From contig SLSP01000416.1 in assembly GCA_007130345.1 (NCBI GenBank), positions 1-9,645 on the forward strand: a stretch of 9,645 nucleotides of DNA, written 5' to 3'. Of the stretch, positions 1-5,405 are shown piece after piece. The DNA comes from Thermoflexales bacterium. Its GTDB lineage: Bacteria; Chloroflexota; Anaerolineae; B4-G1; SLSP01. The notes under the pieces were generated by a model, which was not told the DNA's origin, did not search any database, and was given only the letters and a program-made list of their open reading frames with translations. A program made the translations under genes and the position numbers. The number at the start of each line of letters is the position of its first letter. Position 1 is the stretch's first letter.

Positions 1-1779
1 CAGGCCACCTCTATTCTCAATCTGGAAGAGTTATTGCCCCAGGTTGTGACATTGATTCAGGATAGCTTCGCGTATTATTTCATCGGGATTTGGACGTTGG
101 ACGAGAAGCGCAATTGCCTGGCACTGAGTGCCGGCGTTGGTGCCAGCCAGAAAGGTCAGGTCCTCAAAGGCTTGCAAATTCCCCTGGATATTCCAAGTAT
201 CCTCGTCAGTGCCTATGAGTCCGGTAACTACCGCCGGGTTGATGATGTCCATGCGGTCTCGGATTACTATGTCGTTGAAGAATTGCCCCGCACACGCTCC
301 GTGCTGGCGCTCCCGCTGACCGTTGGTAAGCACACAGTCGGTGTGCTGGACATCGAACGCGAGATCATCGCCGGGTTCAAGGATACCGACCGCATGGTGA
401 TGCAGACCCTCGCTGATCAGTTAGCCGTCGCTATCCGCAACGCCGAACTCTACGCCTTAGAGCAGTACCGGCGAAAAGTCGCTGAATCCCTGGAGCGCAC
501 CGGGCGCGAACTGACGCGCAGTCTGGACTTGCGCGAGGTGCCGGAGCGCATCCTGGAGCAATTGGACATCGTGGTGCCTTATGGTCGAGGCTCTGTGCTG
601 ATTGAGGACGACGATTTGCTGCGCTATGTTGCCCAACGCGGCTTCCCCGAAGGTTTCGAGGCCACCGGCTCGACCATCCCCATCCGCGAAGGGGACGTCT
701 TCCGGGAACTGAGCGTCAGCCACGAACCGCTCATCATCGACGACACGCGGGCCGATTCCCGCTTCTTGCAAGCCGAAGGGCTGGCGGTTCACTGCTCGTG
801 GATGGGCATTCCGTTGACCTCCAAGGATCGCGTCACGGGCATGATCTCGCTGACGCGCGCCGAACCGGACGCCTTCACCCCCGATGACGCGCGCACCGTG
901 CTCGCCTACGCCGGTCAGGCCGCCATCGCGCTGGAAAACGCCAGCCTCGTTGATGAGATCCGCCGCTTCAACGAACAACTTGAGCAGATGGTGCAAGAAC
1001 GCACCGAAGAACTACAGACCGCGTATCAAACCCTGGAAAAGATGGACAAGAACAAGTCCGACTTTATCCGGGTGGCCGCGCACGAACTGCGCACGCCCCT
1101 CACCGTGATCCGGGGATATGGGCAGATGCTCACCAAAATGGCCGGGGAGCAGAGCAAGATGTTGCCCTTCCTCAACGGCATCATCTCCGGCACCGAGCGA
1201 CTTCACGCCATCGTCAACAGCATGTTGGATGTGGCGATGATCGACAGCCAGACGTTGGACATCGTCAAGCGCAAGATGTACGTCTGGGAAATCTTCGAGC
1301 GCATCGAACCGGCCTATGAGGAGGCCCTCGAAGAGCGGCATCTGACGCTGGAGGTCAAGGATCTGGAAGCCCTCCCGCCCATTCACGCTGACGCCCAGTT
1401 GCTCTACAAGGTCTTCGATCAGTTGATCAGCAACGCCATCAAGTACACGCCTGACGGGCATTCGGTCATTGTCTTCGGTAAAGTGCTGGAGGAGCACGGC
1501 GATCCGTTTGTCCAGGTGACTGTGCGGGATCAGGGTATCGGCATTGATCCCGAATACCAGGAATTAATCTTCGAGAAATTCTACCAGACCGGCGAGGTCG
1601 CCGTCCACTCGTCCGGGCGCACTAAGTTCAAGGGAGGCGGGCCGGGCTTGGGATTGGCCGTAGCGCGGGGCATCATCCAGGCGCACGGCGGCCACATCTG
1701 GGTAGAAAGTCCCGGTATGGATGAAGAAGCGTGTCCCGGCAGCGAATTCCACATATTGCTGCCCATCGGGCAAGTGTAA
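1..1779 (+). CDS. Sensor histidine kinase with two GAF domains (5' end cut by window)
   Basis: The reading frame is open from base 1 to the TAA at 1777-1779, so the gene is 5'-partial with 592 residues visible. The TTG at 34 is not credible as the start, because the GAF fold (ILNLEELLPQVV) is already under way upstream of it. Counting from base 1, I see GAF 1 at about 8-147, GAF 2 at about 178-312, a coiled-coil linker at about 315-350, then HisKA with phospho-acceptor His361 in AAHELRTPLTV. The HATPase domain shows an N box (Asn478 in LISNAIKYTPDG), a G1 box (DQGIGI, Asp510), an F box (FEKFY, 524-528) and a G2 box (GGGPGLGL, 545-552). There is no membrane segment in the visible part, so this portion is probably cytosolic; a membrane or further sensory domain could lie upstream. 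GAF domains usually sense small ligands or redox state, but the ligand cannot be told here. No response regulator is adjacent. All kinase motifs are intact. A 50-bp gap separates it from the next gene. Confidence 0.93.
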   Translation, partial: QATSILNLEELLPQVVTLIQDSFAYYFIGIWTLDEKRNCLALSAGVGASQKGQVLKGLQIPLDIPSILVSAYESGNYRRVDDVHAVSDYYVVEELPRTRSVLALPLTVGKHTVGVLDIEREIIAGFKDTDRMVMQTLADQLAVAIRNAELYALEQYRRKVAESLERTGRELTRSLDLREVPERILEQLDIVVPYGRGSVLIEDDDLLRYVAQRGFPEGFEATGSTIPIREGDVFRELSVSHEPLIIDDTRADSRFLQAEGLAVHCSWMGIPLTSKDRVTGMISLTRAEPDAFTPDDARTVLAYAGQAAIALENASLVDEIRRFNEQLEQMVQERTEELQTAYQTLEKMDKNKSDFIRVAAHELRTPLTVIRGYGQMLTKMAGEQSKMLPFLNGIISGTERLHAIVNSMLDVAMIDSQTLDIVKRKMYVWEIFERIEPAYEEALEERHLTLEVKDLEALPPIHADAQLLYKVFDQLISNAIKYTPDGHSVIVFGKVLEEHGDPFVQVTVRDQGIGIDPEYQELIFEKFYQTGEVAVHSSGRTKFKGGGPGLGLAVARGIIQAHGGHIWVESPGMDEEACPGSEFHILLPIGQV

Positions 1780-1829
1780 TCGGGTGTGACATCGTCTCAC
1801 AAACGTCTTTCCCCTGATTTCCCTCAAAG

Positions 1830-2762
1830 GTGTCCCATTTGAAAACTATCCGACTCAGCATCGGTTCCGCGGTCAGCCTGGGCCTGCGTGCCGCAAAAAT
1901 GACCGCGCCCCCCACCACAGTCTACACGCTCATCGGCGAAACGTGCCTGGGCGCGTGTCGCTTCTGCACGCAGGCCCGGCGCAGCGACGCCGACCGCCAG
2001 TTCCTCTCTCGCGTGACCTGGCCCGAATTTCCTCTGGACGACGTGCTCGTCAGCATCCAGGCCACTGAGGACGTGCGGCGCGTGTGTCTCCAAACGCTGC
2101 ACGCGCCGCAACTGCTGCCCGATCTTGTAGCGGCGGCGCAGCGGCTTCGAGACACGGTCGCGGTGCCCCTCTCCATCTGCATGAATCCGGTGGACAGGAT
2201 GTGGCTGATCGCGCTCAAAGACGCTGGCGTGGCGCGAGTGGGCGTGGGCCTGGACTGCGCGACGGAGGAGCTTTTCGCGCAGATGAAGCCGGGCTTCGAC
2301 TGGGCGCGCTATCTGCGCTTCATTGACGAGACCATCGACGTCTTCGGCATTGGCTCGGTACACCTCATCGCCGGGTTGGGCGAGAGCGACACGGAGATGG
2401 CGCGCGCGTTCCAGACGTTCCACGACAAAGGCTGCTCCATCGCGCTGTTTGCCTTCACGCCGGTGCGGGGAACGGGGCTGGACTTCCCACCGCCGCCGCT
2501 CGAACGCTACCGCGCCCTGCAACTCGCCCGCTACCTGATCGTCCACAACCTGGCGCGCGCCGAGGAGATGACGTTCACGGACGGCAAGCTCGCGTCCCTG
2601 AACGCGCCGCCGGACGCGATGGCGCGCGCGCTGGAATCCGGCATCCCCTTCCGCACCAGCGGATGTCCCAACTGCAACCGCCCGATGTACAACCATCCCG
2701 CGCCCCTCACCGCCGCCGACAAAGCCGCCGCCCGCGCGTCCCTGGTGGAGTACTTGGAGTGA
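1830..2762 (+). CDS. Radical SAM protein, probable LipS1/LipS2-type lipoyl synthase component
   Basis: This is a 310-aa biotin-synthase-related radical SAM protein. The SAM-binding 4Fe-4S cysteines are C39, C43 and C46 (CLGACRFC). A C-terminal CPNC (C279, C282) is a good candidate for ligands of a second cluster. The protein lacks the features I expect of LipA (an N-terminal cysteine cluster and a C-terminal RSSY-type motif). No biotin genes are nearby. With lplA, lplB and a second radical SAM gene just downstream, the best reading is one half of the two-protein lipoyl synthase known from Thermococcus, in which each protein inserts one sulfur into a protein-bound octanoyl chain. I cannot say from sequence alone whether this is LipS1 or LipS2. 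Start: GTG 1830 is used, but AAAGGTG at 1826-1832 is spaced better for TTG 1839, so the start is uncertain by three codons. The radical SAM fold is certain; the lipoate role is inferred from neighbours. Confidence 0.8.
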   Translation: MSHLKTIRLSIGSAVSLGLRAAKMTAPPTTVYTLIGETCLGACRFCTQARRSDADRQFLSRVTWPEFPLDDVLVSIQATEDVRRVCLQTLHAPQLLPDLVAAAQRLRDTVAVPLSICMNPVDRMWLIALKDAGVARVGVGLDCATEELFAQMKPGFDWARYLRFIDETIDVFGIGSVHLIAGLGESDTEMARAFQTFHDKGCSIALFAFTPVRGTGLDFPPPPLERYRALQLARYLIVHNLARAEEMTFTDGKLASLNAPPDAMARALESGIPFRTSGCPNCNRPMYNHPAPLTAADKAAARASLVEYLE

Positions 2763-2769
2763 GGCCACA

Positions 2770-2786
2770 GGACACGGATTTTCCGT
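2770..2786. repeat. Short ACACGGAT/TTTTCCGT palindromic repeat piece
   Basis: GGACACGGATTTTCCGT lies immediately after the first radical SAM gene. ACGGA and TCCGT can pair across a TTT loop. The same two words (GGACACGGAT and TTTTCCGT) recur in a longer element at 9263-9336, so this looks like a short or decayed copy of an interspersed repeat. Confidence 0.4.
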
Positions 2787-2874
2787 AACGCCTCAGTGCT
2801 GCCGCGGAGCTGTCGATCCGCTCCGAGCGCAGAAGATCGCAATTTGCCTTGAAAACACATCTGTTAGCATCACG

Positions 2875-2901
2875 TTTCTAAAAAATCCGATTTTTTAGAA
2901 A
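2875..2901. repeat. Perfect 12-bp AT-rich inverted repeat
   Basis: TTTCTAAAAAAT (2875-2886) and ATTTTTTAGAAA (2890-2901) are exact reverse complements around a CCG centre. The repeat sits in the 260-bp AT-rich spacer between the first radical SAM gene and lplA, 113 bp past the upstream stop codon. It could be a transcription-factor operator or a weak bidirectional terminator. An AU-only stem without a GC core is a poor intrinsic terminator. Confidence 0.6.
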
Positions 2902-2961
2902 TTTGATACTACAGGCAGATTTTTCGCGTGCGAAGTTCATATAAGTAGTAGGTCGCTTGTG

Positions 2962-2978
2962 TAAAAATCGGATTTTTA
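2962..2978. repeat. Second AT-rich palindrome upstream of lplA
   Basis: TAAAAATC (2962-2969) and GATTTTTA (2971-2978) are exact reverse complements around a single G. The core resembles the 2875-2901 palindrome (AAAAATCCGATTTTT against AAAAATCGGATTTTT), as if the two were paired sites for one DNA-binding protein. It lies 44 bp upstream of the lplA start codon, a plausible operator position. Confidence 0.45.
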
Positions 2979-3022
2979 GACTTTTTTCAGAGAACTCATC
3001 ATTACCCTTGAAGGAGATCAGA

Positions 3023-3793
3023 ATGTCCAAACTGACCTGGCGGTTGTTGCTGACTGGCGACAAGAGCGCCTTCGACAATATGGCGTTGGACGAAGCGGTA
3101 CTGCGCCACGTGGTGGATGACCAATCTCCGCCTACCTTGCGTTTTTACGGATGGGAGCCTTCAGCGGTCTCCATCGGGTACTTCCAGGGCATCGAGCAGG
3201 AAGTCGATCTGGAGGCGTGTCGCGCGCGGGACATCGACGTGATCCGCCGGCTCACCGGTGGCGGCGCGGTTTTCCACGACCACACCGGCGAGATCACCTA
3301 CTCGCTGGCAATCAAGGCAGACTATCCCGGCATCCCCGCGAAGGTAGTGGAATCTTACGGCCTGCTGTGCGGCGGCCTGGTCGCGGGGCTGCAACGCCTC
3401 GGCATCGCCGCGGAATTCAAGCCGATCAATGACATCCTCGTCCACGGGAAGAAAATTTCGGGTAACGCGCAGACGCGGCGCTTCGGCGGCATCCTGCAAC
3501 ACGGGACGCTGCTCTGTGACGTGAACCCGCGCCTGATGTTTTCGCTGCTCAAAGTGCCCACCGAGAAGATCCGCGATAAGCTCATCCAGGGCGTCGAGGA
3601 GCGCGTCACCTCCATCCGCCGCGAACTGGGCGAAGTGGACAAAGCCGCCGTCACGGACGCGCTGATCGCGGGCTTTGCCGACGTTTTGGACATCCGCCTG
3701 ATACCGGGCGACGTGAGTGCAGACGAACTGGCGCTTATGGAGCGCATCAAGGGAGAACGCTATGCCAACCCAACCTGGAACCATCAACGCTGA
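3023..3793 (+). CDS. lplA: Lipoate/octanoate-protein ligase catalytic subunit (LplA, N-terminal-domain type)
   Basis: This 256-aa protein belongs to the biotin/lipoate A/B ligase fold. Signature motifs are RRLTGGGAVFHD (residues 75-86) and NDILVHGKKISGNAQ, with Lys144 in KKISG matching the acyl-adenylate-binding lysine of LplA. The reaction is ATP-dependent activation of lipoate or octanoate and its transfer to a lysine on an acceptor such as GcvH or a 2-oxoacid dehydrogenase E2. It ends without the C-terminal domain of E. coli LplA; that part is the separate next gene, as in the two-subunit enzyme of Thermoplasma. ATG 3023 is chosen over ATG 2957 because AAGGAG (3011-3016) lies 6 nt upstream and the family alignment begins at TWRLLLTG. 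The gene heads a tight trio with lplB and the second radical SAM gene. The ligase identity is firm; whether octanoate or lipoate is the true substrate is not. Confidence 0.92.
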   Translation: MSKLTWRLLLTGDKSAFDNMALDEAVLRHVVDDQSPPTLRFYGWEPSAVSIGYFQGIEQEVDLEACRARDIDVIRRLTGGGAVFHDHTGEITYSLAIKADYPGIPAKVVESYGLLCGGLVAGLQRLGIAAEFKPINDILVHGKKISGNAQTRRFGGILQHGTLLCDVNPRLMFSLLKVPTEKIRDKLIQGVEERVTSIRRELGEVDKAAVTDALIAGFADVLDIRLIPGDVSADELALMERIKGERYANPTWNHQR

Positions 3794-4064
3794 TTACAAG
3801 GCCCCCGGCGGCAAACTGCTGCGCGTGCAGATGCAGATCGTCGCGGGCGCGGATGGCGTGTCGCGCATCCACGCGCTCAAAATCACGGGCGACTTCTTCA
3901 TGCATCCCGAAGAGGCCATTGAAGACCTGGAGCGCCGCTTGACCGGCGCTCCCCTGGACGAGGCCGAGCTGCGCGCGCGCGCGCGGGCGTTCTTCGCCGG
4001 GGATGTGCAGGTGGTGGGCGCGAGCGCGGAGGACGTCGTCCACGCGCTGCTGAAAGCCGCCTAG
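3762..4064 (+). CDS. lplB: Lipoate-protein ligase C-terminal subunit (LplB)
   Basis: This 100-aa protein corresponds to the accessory C-terminal domain of lipoate-protein ligase (Lip_prot_lig_C type). Recognisable elements are YKAPGGKLLRV near the N-terminus, then HALKITGDFFMHPEEAIEDL, a common core of this domain. In bipartite archaeal ligases this subunit is needed for full activity with the LplA partner, which fits the catalytic subunit encoded just upstream. ATG 3762 is preferred over ATG 3717 because AAGGGAG (3749-3755) is 6 nt upstream and the fold begins soon after. The gene overlaps the end of lplA by 32 bp in another frame, implying coupled translation. Its stop is followed after 1 nt by the next gene. 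Confidence 0.88.
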   Translation: MPTQPGTINADYKAPGGKLLRVQMQIVAGADGVSRIHALKITGDFFMHPEEAIEDLERRLTGAPLDEAELRARARAFFAGDVQVVGASAEDVVHALLKAA

Positions 4065-4065
4065 C

Positions 4066-4941
4066 GTGCGACTCAAAACCTACTACCCGATCCCCCGCTT
4101 CCCGCCGCTCTCGCTCTCTGGCGCGACGTGCAACTTGCGCTGCCGCCACTGCGACGCGACCTACCTCGGCGGGATGCTCCCGGCGGAGACGCCGGACGCG
4201 CTCCTGGCGCAGTGCCGCGCGCTGCGGCAACAGGGCGCGGTCGGCGTACTGTTGAGCGGCGGCTCCGACCGCGATGGCTCGCTCCTCAACCTCGCCGCGC
4301 TGACCGACGCCATCCGGCAGGCGAAGCAGGAGACGGGCCTGATTTTCAACGTCCATCCGGGCCTCATTGACGCCGATACCGCGCACCGGCTGGCGGTGGA
4401 CTTCGCCTCGTTGGACATTCCAAGCGATGACGTTATCCGGCGCGTTCACGGTCTGGACGCGACCACGGACGACTACATCGCGGCGTATCACACCCTGCGC
4501 GCCGCCGGGATTCCCGTTGTGCCGCACGTCACCGTCTACCGGGGCGACGAGGCGCGTTTACTGCGTCCTCTCGCTGCCGGGGACGCGCCGAGCGTCATCG
4601 TCGTCATCGTCTTCTCGCCGACGCGCGCCACGCCGCTGGCCGAGGCCGCCGCCCCCGAACCGGACGCTGTCGCCGAGGTCGTTGCCAGGATTCGGGCGCA
4701 GTTCCCCGCAGCGGAAATCGCCCTCGGCTGTATGCGCCCGCGCGCCCGCGCCCTGCGCGCCGCCATCGAGATCGCGGCGCTGCAAGCGGGCGTCACGCGG
4801 ATGGCGGTGCCGGCGCAAGCCACGCTCCGCCACGCCGAGGATGCGGGCTACGCCATCGCCGCGTTCGACGCTTGTTGCGCGCTGCCCGCCGCGCGCGAAT
4901 CCGCCGCCATCCGGGGGGACAGACTTCGGAAGTCTGAGTGA
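4066..4941 (+). CDS. Radical SAM protein, probable second LipS1/LipS2-type lipoyl synthase component
   Basis: This is a 291-aa radical SAM protein. The SAM-cluster cysteines are C22, C26 and C29 (CNLRCRHC). Other landmarks are a GVLLSGGSDRDG strand, NVHPGLID and a late LGCMRPR (C222), plus C270-C271 near the C-terminus; the last three cysteines are candidate auxiliary-cluster ligands. It is clearly a different subfamily from the first radical SAM protein in this window, as expected for a two-protein lipoyl synthase in which one enzyme adds the first sulfur to octanoyl and the other adds the second. It starts with GTG, 1 nt after the lplB stop and with only a weak ribosome site, so translation is probably coupled. 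The last dozen or so residues (ending GDRLRKSE) are encoded partly by a palindromic repeat at 4920-4936 and may not belong to the ancestral protein. Radical SAM assignment is certain; the lipoyl role is inferred. Confidence 0.82.
   Translation: MRLKTYYPIPRFPPLSLSGATCNLRCRHCDATYLGGMLPAETPDALLAQCRALRQQGAVGVLLSGGSDRDGSLLNLAALTDAIRQAKQETGLIFNVHPGLIDADTAHRLAVDFASLDIPSDDVIRRVHGLDATTDDYIAAYHTLRAAGIPVVPHVTVYRGDEARLLRPLAAGDAPSVIVVIVFSPTRATPLAEAAAPEPDAVAEVVARIRAQFPAAEIALGCMRPRARALRAAIEIAALQAGVTRMAVPAQATLRHAEDAGYAIAAFDACCALPAARESAAIRGDRLRKSE
4920..4936. repeat. Palindrome covering the 3' end of the second radical SAM gene
   Basis: CAGACTTC (4920-4927) and GAAGTCTG (4929-4936) are exact reverse complements around one G. 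The palindrome encodes the last codons before the TGA at 4939-4941. This looks like a short interspersed repeat that reset the stop codon, though chance cannot be excluded from one copy. Confidence 0.4.
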
Positions 4942-5026
4942 CCGTGTGGGCTGTCTCTCCCAAAGCCTGTTCGCGCTGGCAAGAAGTCGCGTTGGTGGGT
5001 GGCTGGTGGGATGGAGCTTTGTGTAT

Positions 5027-5323
5027 ATGAACGCCTGGCTCCCGGTCGAGAGGTTGTACGAAACCGAGTGGGTGATGGCTTTCCATCATCCCCGGCCCAG
5101 TTATCCCATCCATATTTTGATCGTCCCCAAGCGCCGCGTTCGCAGTCTGTTGGCCCTGACAGAAGCGGAGATGCCCATCGTAAAGGACGTGATCTTCGCC
5201 GCGCAACATCTGGTTGAGACGTTGGGCTTGGACGCGGGCGGGTTCCGGTTGGTGGTCAATGGCGGAGCGTATCAGGACGTGATGCAGATGCATTGGCACC
5301 TGATCTCAGACGATGCTCCGTGA
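5027..5323 (+). CDS. HIT-family (histidine triad) protein with altered triad
   Basis: This 98-aa protein has HIT landmarks: YETEWVMAF (11-19), PIHILIVPKR (27-36), NGGAYQDV (78-85) and the triad region QMHWHLI (87-93). HIT proteins are small nucleotide hydrolases or transferases acting on purine phosphoramidates and related AMP conjugates. The usual H-x-H-x-H-x-x reads Q87-M-H89-W-H91 here. The middle histidine, the nucleophile in Hint/Fhit enzymes, is kept as H89, while the first is glutamine. The usual N-terminal CxFC zinc motif is absent. ATG 5027 is chosen because GGAG (5013-5016) precedes it by 10 nt; GTG 5021 is only 4 nt from GGAG, but upstream residues do not resemble HIT. It lies 85 bp after the second radical SAM gene on the same strand and may share its transcript; a functional link is not evident. 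Activity is uncertain given the Gln. Confidence 0.8.
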   Translation: MNAWLPVERLYETEWVMAFHHPRPSYPIHILIVPKRRVRSLLALTEAEMPIVKDVIFAAQHLVETLGLDAGGFRLVVNGGAYQDVMQMHWHLISDDAP

Positions 5324-5350
5324 GAACAGGCGATAAGTGCGTTACCGAAA

Positions 5351-5380
5351 AGAGCGGGCCGGATAGTTCCGGCCCGCTCT
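5351..5380 (-). terminator. Strong hairpin terminator between convergent genes
   Basis: AGAGCGGGCCGG (5351-5362) and CCGGCCCGCTCT (5369-5380) form a perfect 12-bp GC-rich stem with a 6-nt loop. Read on the minus strand, the stem is followed by TTTTCGG, a short U tract, so it fits the end of the solute-binding gene 25 bp upstream. On the plus strand it lies 27 bp after the HIT stop but lacks a U tract; it may still act in both directions. Confidence 0.8.
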
Positions 5381-5405
5381 GGCGTGCGCGTTGCGATGAT
5401 GCGGA

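Noticed and set aside
1785..1801. TGTGA...TCACA inverted repeat after the kinase gene as a terminator or CRP-like site
   Set aside because: The arms are only 5 bp with no U tract, which is too weak to call.
1830..2762. Biotin synthase (BioB)
   Set aside because: The radical SAM motif is similar, but the protein carries a C-terminal CPNC, there are no other biotin genes, and it sits beside lipoate ligase genes.
1824..2768. Long open frame on the minus strand, opposite the first radical SAM gene
   Set aside because: It mirrors the codon structure of the plus-strand gene, is rich in Arg, His and Gln as GC-rich shadows are, and shows no recognisable domain. The plus frame has clear motifs.
2957..3022. 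Upstream ATG start for lplA (22 extra residues)
   Set aside because: The extension is encoded by the AT-rich palindrome region, does not resemble the family, and a good AAGGAG site points to ATG 3023.
3023..3793. Biotin-protein ligase or LipB octanoyltransferase
   Set aside because: RRLTGGGAVFHD and KKISG, followed by an LplB-type subunit, match LplA better than BirA or LipB.
4999..5217. Small open frame overlapping the HIT gene
   Set aside because: No domain is visible, and the alternative frame encodes a clear HIT fold over the same bases.
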